A stretch of DNA of 64,000 bases from Bacteroidota bacterium (GTDB lineage Bacteria; Bacteroidota; Bacteroidia; AKYH767-A; OLB10), in NCBI GenBank assembly GCA_016713445.1, contig JADJPB010000005.1:1-64000 (forward strand). Reading direction: 5' to 3'. The translations under genes were made by a program, and so were the position numbers. Positions 37,594-46,876 of this stretch are shown here, piece after piece (within the stretch, counting starts at the first letter, position 1; every line of letters starts with the position of its first letter). A model generated the notes under the pieces. It had not been told where the DNA came from and did not search any database. It saw only the letters and a program-made list of their open reading frames with translations.

Positions 37594-38319
37594 TCAACTC
37601 ATCAACTCCGCCAACACTTCATGCGAACGAATGCTGAATCCTTGGGTGTGGTGAAGTTCGAAGTAGGTGATGATGGCTTGGAGAATGTGTTTGCGTTCGT
37701 CGGCAGTCATTTTCATTTCGTGCGTGTCTTCGAGCGTTTGTTCGAGCAGTTCGTCGAAGCGCTGACTTAAATTATAATCGATGTAATAAGGGTGCATGGG
37801 TTTGCTTTCGCGAAAAACGCCTTCTTTTAAATCGAAGCAACGCGTATGGTTGGAAAATCTTCCGCTTGGATAAAATCCTAAATAGCGTGTAAGTTGTAAG
37901 CAAAATATTAAATGGAACCGACTGGTGGTTTCTGGATGGAGGTCGAGGATTTGAATGCTATGGTCAATGAATCCGAACAGATCGAGATTCGCTTCTTCTT
38001 CTTTGATGGAGCGATATAAAATTTCAGCGAGGAATAAGGCGACGGTGGTTTTGATAGTGTCGTAAGGAATATGAACTAACGGTGGAGATGCGGATACGTC
38101 AGACACGCGATGCAATCCACCTTGCTTTTTAAAGTACGCAACAATTTCTATGATGGTAAGCGGTTGAAAAAGATTGTTGGCAAAACGTGCCTTGGGTTTG
38201 CGTACGCCGTTCACTAAAAAACTTTGTAGCCCCATGGTTTCGGTGTAGGCTTTTACAATGATACTCGCCTCCGCGTAGGGGGTGATGTCGAGGACAATGG
38301 CGCGGGTTTTTTGGATCAT
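37594..38319 (-). CDS. recO: DNA repair protein RecO
   Basis: A 241-residue RecO, which loads RecA with RecR and anneals single strands in recombinational repair. The N-terminal OB-fold is visible (TRAIVLDITPYAEASIIVKAYTE in order, then GLQSFLVNGVRKPK), followed by LFQPLTIIEI and the helical C-terminal domain (LQLTRYLGFYP, Leu-rich). The four-Cys zinc site of some RecO proteins is absent, as is usual in this phylum. It lies upstream of nothing obvious; purD follows on the same strand after a GC-rich gap. Confidence 0.9.
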   Translation of the reverse strand: MIQKTRAIVLDITPYAEASIIVKAYTETMGLQSFLVNGVRKPKARFANNLFQPLTIIEIVAYFKKQGGLHRVSDVSASPPLVHIPYDTIKTTVALFLAEILYRSIKEEEANLDLFGFIDHSIQILDLHPETTSRFHLIFCLQLTRYLGFYPSGRFSNHTRCFDLKEGVFRESKPMHPYYIDYNLSQRFDELLEQTLEDTHEMKMTADERKHILQAIITYFELHHTQGFSIRSHEVLAELMS

Positions 38320-38342
38320 AGGTTTAAACCCACCTTCACTTT

Positions 38343-38402
38343 GTTTCAGGGCGGGGCGCAGCGGGCGCTAAGTCCCGAAATCTGGGCGCTGCGGGCGCGG
38401 CG
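38343..38402. repeat. GC-rich island with direct repeats between purD and recO
   Basis: GCGCAGCGGGCGC and GCGCTGCGGGCGC flank a short centre in an otherwise AT-rich genome. A similar GC-rich block is at about 60826-60890. No gene. Confidence 0.6.
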
Positions 38403-38405
38403 AAA

Positions 38406-39694
38406 TTATTTAACGAGTGAAATCAAATCTTGACCGGTGTCTTTGCGGTAGTAGGCATAGTCGTAATTGATGTGGTGGGCGGCGGCGTATGATTTTTCGA
38501 GGGCATCTTCAATGGAGTTGCCGAGGGAAGTTAAGGCTAAGACGCGGCCGCCGTTGGTGACTACATCCTTTCCATTCATTTTCGTTCCGGCGTGGAAGAC
38601 GATGGTATCGCCGGCTTGATCGAGATTTTTTATTTCGTAGCCTTTTTCAAAAGTTCCGGGATAACCGCCTGACACCATCACTACAGTAGTGGCAGTACGC
38701 GGATCAATTTTAAACTCAATTTTATCGAGATTTTGTGATGCAGTAGCTTGCATCAATGCCAAGAAATCATTTTGTATGCGCGGAACTACAGCTTCGGTTT
38801 CGGGATCGCCCATGCGGCAATTGTATTCGATGACTTTAGGTTCACCACCAACGTTCATCAATCCGATAAAAATAAATCCGATATAATTTATTTTCTCTTC
38901 GGCTAATCCGCGAATGGTAGGTTTAATAATTTGCTCTTCTACTTTATTTACAAATGATGCATCTACAAACGGAACTGGACTCACCGCTCCCATTCCGCCT
39001 GTGTTTAATCCTTTGTCACCATCACCGATTCGTTTATAATCTTTCGCCTCGGGTAAGATCTTATAATTTTTCCGTCTGTTAAAACAAACATGGACACTTC
39101 GATGCCATCCAAGAATTCTTCGATCACCACTTTCTCTCCGGCTTTACCAAACTTTGAATCGCCGAGCATGGCTTTCAATTCGTCTTTAGCATCTTGAAGA
39201 TGATCGAGGATAAGCACTCCTTTACCCGCTGCTAATCCATCTGCCTTTAACACATACGGAGGACGCAATGTCTCCAGAAACTTATATCCCTCCTCTAACT
39301 TCGCAAACGTAAAACTCGCATAAGCCGCTGTAGGAACGCCATGACGCTTCATAAAATTCTTGCTGAACTCCTTGCTGCCTTCCAGCTGTGCACCCATCTT
39401 AGAAGGGCCAATAACAGGAATATGTTTTAACAAAGCATCTGCTTCAAAAAAATCAACAATACCATTTACTAATGGATCTTCAGGACCCACTAAAATTAAA
39501 TCCACCTTATTCTCCAACACAAAAGTCTTGATACTTTCAAAATCGTTCGGTGATACATCAACGTTAGTTCCCAGCAAGGCGGTTCCAGCATTTCCGGGAG
39601 CAATAAATAACTGTTCACACTGCGCACTCATCGTCAACGCACGCGCAAAAGCATGTTCGCGGCCTCCGGAACCTAATAGTAATATTATTGACAT
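38406..39694 (-). pseudogene. purD: Phosphoribosylamine--glycine ligase, one frameshift
   Basis: Read from 39694: ILLLGSGGREHAFARAL, then LILVGPEDPLVNGIVDF, GPSKMGAQLEGSKEFSK and the ATP-grasp VLKADGLAAGKGVLIL, all standard for PurD. At a T5 run (39067-39071, A5 on the coding strand) one base is missing: adding it turns DGKIIRS into DGKNYKILPEAKDYKRIGD and leads into GLNTGGMGAVSPVPF and EYNCRMGDPETEAV. Repaired length about 430 residues, normal for the family. Second step of purine synthesis. Homopolymer loss suggests consensus error. Confidence 0.92.
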
Positions 39695-39838
39695 CGCATT
39701 AATTTATTCTAAATTTTTATTTCAACCCGTATTATAAGTTGATGGATGCTAGATGCTGGATTCGCGAAGTTTCGCGAGGATGCTAGATACTTGATGCTAG
39801 TTTCTGTGGCGAAAGACTTTGTCTGTCTATTGCTGCTT

Positions 39839-40086
39839 TTTGTTGGCCTCGAGAGACTCAGCCAACCTTTTTACCTAAGTTGTCTTTGCTGCCTTTGCTG
39901 CCTGAGCTGGTCGAAAGCAGCTTGTCGAAGGCAGCTATTTGTTGGCCTCGAGAGCCTCAGCCAACCTTTTTACCTAAGTTGTCTTTACTGCCTTATCTTG
40001 TCGAAGGCAGCTAATGTGATTGAATTCACAATTATCTAATCCAATTCTTAATTCTTAATTCTTAATTCTTAATTCTTAATTCTTAA
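39839..40086. repeat. Two direct hairpin repeats plus AATTCTTA tandem array
   Basis: A unit of about 47 bp starting TGTTGGCCTCGAGAG occurs at about 39841-39887 and 39940-39986 with one mismatch; each has GTTGGC/GCCAAC arms. GTCGAAGGCAGC follows each. Then AATTCTT is repeated six or seven times from about 40040 to 40087. Upstream at about 39771 stands TTCGCGAAGTTTCGCGA. Confidence 0.85.
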
Positions 40087-42212
40087 TTAAAATTTTGGTG
40101 TTACCCCCATATTGTACAGCATAAAAGAATACGTATCGGCTACTTCATCGATGGTTTTGCTTAATGGTTTTCCGGCTCCGTGTCCGGCTTTCACATCTAC
40201 ACGAATGAGTACTGGATTCGTTCCCTTCTGATTTTCTTGTAATGTTGCAATGTACTTGAACGAATGTGCAGGCACTACACGATCATCGTGATCGGCAGTA
40301 GTGACCATCACGGCAGGATACTCAGCAGGTTTAATATTATGTAATGGAGAATACCCATACAAATTTTTGAAATGAGCTAACGTATCACTTGATCCGAATT
40401 CAACCACCCATCCCCAACCTACTGTAAACTTATGGAAGCGCAACATATCCATCACACCTACTTGCGGGAATGCAACTTTATACAACTCAGGACGCTGATT
40501 TACTACTGCACCAATAAGCAATCCTCCATTCGATCCACCTTGCACGGCTAAATATGGGGAAGAAGTATACTTTTCACTGATCAAATATTCTGCAGCGGCA
40601 ATAAAATCATCAAACACATTTTGTTTCTTCAACAACATTCCGCCTTTATGCCATGCATCGCCGTACTCACCACCGCCACGAATATTGGCCATCGCATAAA
40701 TAGCACCTTGCTCGAGGAGTGCAAGGCGTGTTGCACTAAAGCCTGGATTCAAATTCATTAAATCCACCATAAGCATACAACAAAGTAGGATTTTTTCCAT
40801 CGCGTTTCAAACCCTTCTTATAAACGATAAACATTGGAACTTTTGTACCATCCTTACTTGGATAAAATACTTGTTCGGTAGTATAATCATCTGGATTAAA
40901 CTTCACGCCCGATGAACGGAACTTCGAAACTTTTTTATCGGCAATGCTATAGCGATAAATGGTAGGCGGATAGGTAAAAGAAGTAAAGGTAAAGAACACT
41001 TCTTTATCGTCTATGTATCCACCAAATCCACCGGCAGTACCAATGGAAGGCAATTCCACTTCATGTTCTTTCACCCCTTCAAACGTATATTGATAAACGT
41101 GAGATGATACATCCTGTAAATAATTCAAAAATAATTTTCCACCAGCAGAAGTAACATTTTCCAACAAAGATTTTGTTTCAGGAACCAATACATTCCATTG
41201 TTTTTCATAATCCATATCTTGATTGAAAGAATTTAAATCGAGGGAAATTAAGTGATTATTGGCAGCGCCATGATTGGTACTAACAATCACCTTACTTCCT
41301 AAATTCTCCACCACGCCATATTCATAATTAAATCCGTTGAACAACATTTTCGGAGTCATGTTGGGTTGCGTCAAATCCTTAAAAAGAATTTGCGTCCCAT
41401 AGGTTCCTTGCGATACATAGATAAAAAGATATTTTTCATCTTCCGTCACTTGTGAACCATAATAACGCAATGGATTTTCCTTATCGGTATAAATCATTTT
41501 ATCGGCATCTTGCTTTGTACCCATTTTATGATACCAAATTTGGTGATTCTCATTCTTCCCACTTAATTCAGAGCCTTCTGAAGGTGCATCATAACGTGCA
41601 TAAAAAAATCCATCTTTATACCAAGAGGCACCACTGAACTTCACCCACTTCAATTCGTCGGTTAAAACTTTCGCTCCTTCTACCTGCATCACTTTAATCG
41701 TTTGCCAATCGGAACCACTTTCATTAATTCCGTAGGCGACATATTTCTTATCGTGACTAAATCCAAGTAAGCTAATGGCTGCTGTTCCGTCCTTCGACAT
41801 TTTATTGGGATCGATAAACACCATGGGTGTACCCTCAATTCCTTTTTGATAATAAATCACCGATTGATTTTGCAAACCATCGTTCTTACTGAAAAAATAA
41901 AAATCGCCTACTTTACTTGGCGCCGAATATTTTTCATAGTTCACAATTTCTGTTAATCTCTTTTAAATCCATCACGGAATGGAATTTTGAAAGATAATCG
42001 AAGGTGACCTTATTCTCTGCTTCTACCCACTCCTGTACCTCATTAGCCGTATCTATTTCCAACCAACGATAAGGATCATTTACCTTAGTCCCATGATAAT
42101 CATCGACAGTATTTCCTTTCTTCGTTTTGGGATAAGTCAATGACTGGGAGGACGCATTTAAGCCCAGAAATGTAGAAACCATACAAATAGCAACAATTAT
42201 TTTATAATTCAT
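40087..42212 (-). pseudogene. Prolyl oligopeptidase (S9A) with signal peptide, frameshifted
   Basis: Read from 42212: signal segment (IIVAICMVSTFLGLNASSQ), then YPKTKKGNTVDDYHGTKVNDPYRWLE, the S9A start. The beta-propeller follows (VGDFYFFSKNDGLQNQS, HDKKYVAYG). The C-terminal hydrolase has NIRGGGEYG, the nucleophile GGSNGGLL, DHDDRVVP and AGHGAG, the full Ser-Asp-His set. Frames change near 41945-42000, where A is lost from two A-runs, and near 40760-40800. About 705 residues if repaired. Cleaves short proline peptides, probably in the periplasm or outside. Confidence 0.9.
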
Positions 42213-42380
42213 AAGATTGAAATTTAGATTTCAAATTTAGTCAACCTTTCCCGATTAAAGGCTCAACAAATGTAATTTAATCAAAAAAAACTGAATAAGA
42301 ATCCATAATCCTTCTATCATAGTTCGAACAGAACAAGGATATTCAAGAGAAAAATTAGGAATACTTTAGTATGAGGAAGG

Positions 42381-43760
42381 TTACTTCATTTTTAAGTCCT
42401 TTTCGTTCAATGTAAAGCTCGATAAGATAACACCTGATCGATCAATAGTCACCATTTTCAGCGAGCGATTACCTTGAGGACCACTCACATCAAAACGACC
42501 AAAATTATTAGCAGTAACTAGGGTGCCATCCACACGATTAGGATTTGCTTTTTCCTTATCGCTCAATGTACGTGGGCGAGAAGTAAGTGCTGAGCAAGTA
42601 AAGTCATACATCTTATATCCCCCTTTCGGTTGATACGTGATCACCTCTGAAAAATGTCGGTCGCCCGATAAAAACACGATGCCTTCAATTTTATAAGAGA
42701 CAATAAAATTCATCAGCTCTGTAAATTCACAAGAATAATTTCTCATATACTCAGTTCCTCCTCCCAAATTGAGCACTTGATTTCCAACGGCGATAAATTT
42801 AAATGTAGCATTTGAACCGAGCAACTTATCCTTCAGCCAGGATAATTGTACCGCGCCAAAAAATTCCTTTTCGCAATTAGGTTTTCCTCCGATCGAATCC
42901 TTCAAAAGATTTGGAGCACGATGGGAACGATCATCCATCAGGAAGAAATCGCAATCACTCCAGGAAAAAGATGAAAAAATTCCATTGTCCCATTCTGTAC
43001 CGTATGATTTGTTTCCCCAGTAGTTTTTAAAAATTTCTTGCGATGAAGATTTTAATTCAAATGAACGATCGAAATTATCGCCTCCAAAATCATGATCATC
43101 CCAAATCGCATAATTAGGTCGTGAAGCAAGTATATCCGACAAAACAGGAGATCTTCTTTGTAATGAATAACGATAATTAATTCCTGCCTTAGAACCATAA
43201 TCTGAAGGGCGCAAATACACATTATCGCCCAGCCATAAATTAAAACTGGTGGCCATAGATGCCATCGTTCTTAAGATGTATGTATCCTGACCGTAAGGAT
43301 CTCCCTGTATATCTAAAACCGGATCATTAAAATACATACATGAACCCGCTAAGAATGAAAAATTATATGGATCTGCTTCTGGATTTGCCTGATGTGGCTT
43401 CGTGGTAAATGCATTCATTCGGGATGCAGGAATTACTTTACCATTTAATAATATTTCAAAATGATAGGTAGTATTCAACTTTAATTTTACCAACTCAAAT
43501 TTTATCGGATTATAAGGACTACCTAAAACACCGTAATAATCCATTTCATAGAAATACTCGGTATTATCTTTTTCCCAATAACGCAACATTGCTGTTTTCA
43601 CGGATTGGTTCACCTCATACCATATCAAAACCGAACGATGTTCACTATAACCGAGCATGGGACCGGAAATTAACAAGGGCTCCGTTTGCGCTTTCGCAGG
43701 TAAAAAGGGTATGCCAACAAGCATCGGCAAGAATAGAAATAGACTCAATAATTTTTTCAT
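42381..43760 (-). CDS. PhoD-like alkaline phosphatase/phosphodiesterase
   Basis: A 459-residue secreted metallophosphatase with a signal peptide ending LPAKAQ near residue 25 and an N-terminal Ig-like domain (GYSEHRSVLIWYEV). The PhoD catalytic core follows: FLAGSCMYF, LWLGDNVYLRPSDY, IWDDHDFGGDNFDR and LSGDRHFSE, the metal-binding Asp/Asn/His set. It probably releases phosphate from phosphodiesters or phospholipids outside the cell. No Pho-type regulator adjoins it. Family assignment is firm, exact substrate open. Confidence 0.9.
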   Translation of the reverse strand: MKKLLSLFLFLPMLVGIPFLPAKAQTEPLLISGPMLGYSEHRSVLIWYEVNQSVKTAMLRYWEKDNTEYFYEMDYYGVLGSPYNPIKFELVKLKLNTTYHFEILLNGKVIPASRMNAFTTKPHQANPEADPYNFSFLAGSCMYFNDPVLDIQGDPYGQDTYILRTMASMATSFNLWLGDNVYLRPSDYGSKAGINYRYSLQRRSPVLSDILASRPNYAIWDDHDFGGDNFDRSFELKSSSQEIFKNYWGNKSYGTEWDNGIFSSFSWSDCDFFLMDDRSHRAPNLLKDSIGGKPNCEKEFFGAVQLSWLKDKLLGSNATFKFIAVGNQVLNLGGGTEYMRNYSCEFTELMNFIVSYKIEGIVFLSGDRHFSEVITYQPKGGYKMYDFTCSALTSRPRTLSDKEKANPNRVDGTLVTANNFGRFDVSGPQGNRSLKMVTIDRSGVILSSFTLNEKDLKMK

Positions 43761-43970
43761 AATTCTTTACTTGAAGAGGTAAAGGTACAAAACACATTAC
43801 AATTGTCTAAATTTCTAAAATCTATTGTTCTCCTAAGTGTTTGATTTGTAGAAGTGAGACTTTTTGAAGAGAACATTCTCCATTAAAATTGCACACTAAA
43901 TTTAGGCACTCCTATTACACTCAACTTTTTACAAAAGAATTTGAAAAATTCCTTAACTTGGTCAAGAATT

Positions 43971-46040
43971 ATGAAACCAATATTTACGAGTTTATGCCTA
44001 CTATTCTTATTAGTTGGCGGTTCAATAAAAGCACAAACATTTAGCGCAACTGGTGGAAATATTCCTGACAATGGACCGGCGGTACGCTTTCCCCTTTTTG
44101 TAAGTGGTTTACCTAATAGCATTGACTCTTCCTTCGGACTTATTAACGTTTGTATCAACATCACACATACTTACGACCGTGATTTACAAATTTGGCTCAT
44201 TGCTCCCGACAGCACCTATATTGAGTTAAGTTCAAGAAATGGTGGTTCAGGAAACAATTATACGAACACCTGTTTTTACGACACGGTTCCTAATTCCATC
44301 TTAAATGGAATGGCACCTTTCAATGGATCCTACCAACCAGAAAGTCCGATCAATATTGTAAATAATTCACAAGACCCAAATGCAGTTTGGCAACTTTCGA
44401 TTCGCGATGTAGGAGCGACGGATGTTGGTACACTCAATAGCTGGTCCATCACCTTTGGCAACAATCCTCCACCTGCTTTCTTGGTGACTTCTTCAAACCT
44501 TCCGATTATAAAAATAAACACCTACGCTCAAACAATTTTGGATGATCCCAAGATCTTTGCCAACATGCAAATCATCGATAACGGTCCGGGGATACGAAAT
44601 TATGTTTCCGATATCCCTACGATGTATAATGGAAATATCGGCATTGAATTGCGTGGTTCCAGCTCTCAAGGTTTTCCAAAATTATCATTTGGTTTAGAGA
44701 CATGGGATTCATTGGGAAATGATATGGATACTTCCCTCTTTGGCATGCCGAGTGAGAGTGATTGGATTTTGAATGCAAATTATCCTGACAAGACCTTCAT
44801 GCGAAATGTATTGGCGTATGATTTATCAAAATCGATGGGGTACTATTCTTCTCGGACTCAGTACTGCGAATTGTTTCTCAATGGGCAGTATAGGGGGATT
44901 TACATCTTCATGGAAAAAATAAAACGTGATGATGGTCGCATTGACATAGCTAAGTTAACTGCTGCGGATACCACTGGGGACGATCTAACGGGTGGGTATA
45001 TACTAAAAGTGGATAAAACTACTGGATCAGCAGGAGGTGGATGGAATTCACTTTACAATCCAATCTCCAGCACCATCAAACCTTTAATTCAAGTCGAGTA
45101 TCCTGATGTGGATGATATTTTACCTGTGCAAACCAACTATATTAAAGCATTCCACGACAGCTTCGAAATCGCTTTGAACGGTCCCAACTTCACGAATCCT
45201 GCCACAGGGTATCGACACTTCTTGGATGTAGCTTCATGGATCGATTATTTCATCATCAACGAGCTAAGTAAAAGTGTAGATGGGTATCGCATCAGCACCT
45301 TTTATTATAAAGATAAAGACAGCAATGGTGGACTTCTGAAGATGGGACCTGTTTGGGACTATGATATTGCCTGGGGAAATGCCAACTACAACGGCGGTGA
45401 TATTATCACAGGTTACGCTTATCAATTCAACAGTCCTTCGGCCGGACAACAAGTTCCATTTTGGTGGAACAAACTTTTACAAGACCCGTACTTCGCGAAT
45501 ACCTTACGTTGCAGATGGAATAACTTAAGAACGAATTTACTTTCCACCGTCAATTTATACAATTGGATTGACAGCGTTGGCGTAATTTTAGATGAGAGTC
45601 AGGCTAGAAATTTTGTGCAATGGCCAATTTTAGGAGTGTATGTATGGCCTAACCCCACTCCTATTCCCACAACGTATTTAGGTGTGAAGCAAGAATTAAA
45701 AGGTTGGATTGTCAATCGTGCGGCATGGTTAGATGCTAATCTGCCGGGGAATTGTTCGCTTGCTGGATTGGGAAATTTAAACGAAACTCGAACTAACCTT
45801 ATCGCCTATCCGAATCCGGCAACAGAAAGTACTTGGTTGTTGTTACCTGAAAATTTAAAAGGATTAGCACAATTGAGTTTTTACAATGAGCTGGGACAAA
45901 TAATAGCTTCCGAAAAAATTACGCTACAAGGGAAAGAACTTTATATCGATGTGCAGCATTTGAATCAAGGACTGCATTTGATTGAATTGAGGCAGGGGAA
46001 TGTGGTGTATCGGACGAAGTTGATGGTTGCTTACGAATAA
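43971..46040 (+). CDS. CotH-kinase-like protein with P-domain and T9SS C-terminus
   Basis: The ATG at 43971 starts a clear signal peptide (PIFTSLCLLFLLVGGSIKAQ); an upstream start at 43941 is less likely. Domains in order in a 689-residue protein: a proprotein-convertase P-domain (residues about 40-160; ITHTYDRDLQIWLIAPDST, SIRDVGATDVGTLNSWSI), a CotH-like domain (about 220-580; IELRGSSSQGFPK, SDWILNANYPDKTFMRN, GIYIFMEKIKRDDGRID, GPVWDYDIAWGN), and a type A T9SS domain (AYPNPATEST). CotH proteins are atypical kinases that phosphorylate secreted proteins in sporulating bacteria. Here an extracellular role is likely, targets unknown. Confidence 0.9.
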   Translation: MKPIFTSLCLLFLLVGGSIKAQTFSATGGNIPDNGPAVRFPLFVSGLPNSIDSSFGLINVCINITHTYDRDLQIWLIAPDSTYIELSSRNGGSGNNYTNTCFYDTVPNSILNGMAPFNGSYQPESPINIVNNSQDPNAVWQLSIRDVGATDVGTLNSWSITFGNNPPPAFLVTSSNLPIIKINTYAQTILDDPKIFANMQIIDNGPGIRNYVSDIPTMYNGNIGIELRGSSSQGFPKLSFGLETWDSLGNDMDTSLFGMPSESDWILNANYPDKTFMRNVLAYDLSKSMGYYSSRTQYCELFLNGQYRGIYIFMEKIKRDDGRIDIAKLTAADTTGDDLTGGYILKVDKTTGSAGGGWNSLYNPISSTIKPLIQVEYPDVDDILPVQTNYIKAFHDSFEIALNGPNFTNPATGYRHFLDVASWIDYFIINELSKSVDGYRISTFYYKDKDSNGGLLKMGPVWDYDIAWGNANYNGGDIITGYAYQFNSPSAGQQVPFWWNKLLQDPYFANTLRCRWNNLRTNLLSTVNLYNWIDSVGVILDESQARNFVQWPILGVYVWPNPTPIPTTYLGVKQELKGWIVNRAAWLDANLPGNCSLAGLGNLNETRTNLIAYPNPATESTWLLLPENLKGLAQLSFYNELGQIIASEKITLQGKELYIDVQHLNQGLHLIELRQGNVVYRTKLMVAYE

Positions 46041-46078
46041 GATCATTGGTGGATGGAATTTGTCGCTCGCTTAATGGG

Positions 46079-46105
46079 GCTTCTGGCTGCTAGCTTCTAG
46101 CTGCT
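46079..46105 (+). repeat. Left inverted repeat of the four-helix-bundle cassette
   Basis: Begins GCTTCTGGCTGCTAGCTTCT; its 27 nt match the reverse complement of 46807-46833 at 23 positions. Confidence 0.7.
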
Positions 46106-46199
46106 GACATTAACTTATAGTTTATTCCTTCAACTAATAATGTCATACTTGTCTTTTTGTTTGACTAAATCACAGTAGCTAATAGCCAACAGACAGAAT

Positions 46200-46556
46200 C
46201 TAGTTTGATCTGAGTTTTGAAATATAACTATTGATCATTCTGTGAATCTGATCTAGTTTTACTAATAAATTTTCATGTTCAAGATCATTAATATAGTTTA
46301 AACGATGACATAAATGAAGTTGAGTTTCAAGTTCAAATGAAGATCCCAGTGCAATTTCAACAAATCGTGCTTTGTCTTTTTCTGATTGTCTTGAGCAACC
46401 TTCTGCAATATTAGATGGTATAGATACGGAACATCTCTTCATTTGATTTGTTAATCCATAAATTTCCGACACGAGTAATCTTGTACTTAATTTATAGGTT
46501 TCTTCAACTAATTCAATACCCAATTCCCAAATTTTTAGTTTCTTAAAATTTATCAT
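46200..46556 (-). CDS. Four-helix-bundle protein (23S rRNA intervening-sequence/S23 family)
   Basis: A 118-residue protein with KLKIWELGIELVEETYKLS, the core RCSVSIPSNIAEGCSRQSEKDKARF and IALGSSFELETQLHL, all typical of the four-helix-bundle (TIGR02436, IVS-encoded) family, related to the retroelement accessory protein Avd. No reverse transcriptase or variable repeat is near, so a DGR is not supported. The gene is flanked by inverted copies of a 27-bp repeat, much as the GxxExxY gene is by another repeat. Role unknown; nucleic-acid binding is inferred from the family. Confidence 0.92.
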   Translation of the reverse strand: MINFKKLKIWELGIELVEETYKLSTRLLVSEIYGLTNQMKRCSVSIPSNIAEGCSRQSEKDKARFVEIALGSSFELETQLHLCHRLNYINDLEHENLLVKLDQIHRMINSYISKLRSN

Positions 46557-46876
46557 ATATTAGTTTTTTGCAAAGGTGAGATGCTAAAAACTATTAGTCG
46601 TATAATAAACATTTATACTCGTTTGCAAATAACAAATCGCGCTTAATCCTTAATAATCAACTAGAATAATTTCCAAAATTAAAGAGTGAAAAACAAAATG
46701 AACGAAAAGAAAATTCTTTTTACAAAATTATCTATCAGCTAGGACCTATTATTCAATAGCTAGTCGCGAGGCTTCGCAAAAAGCCAGAAACTAGAAGCTA
46801 GAATCTAGAAGCTAGAAGCCAATAGCCAGAAGCGGAGAATAATTTAAATGAAAGACAATCTCGTTTCTACGAACCG
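46557..46876. other. Gene-free stretch with right inverted repeat
   Basis: The right cassette arm is at 46807-46833 (AGAAGCTAGAAGCCAATAGC and seven more bases), next to two related units CTAGAAGCTAGAATCTAGAA at 46791-46810. A TCGCGAGGCTTCGC near-palindrome is at about 46764. No other gene. Confidence 0.65.

Noticed and set aside
46200..46556. Diversity-generating retroelement (Avd-like partner)
   Set aside because: No reverse transcriptase, template repeat or variable repeat was found near the four-helix-bundle gene.
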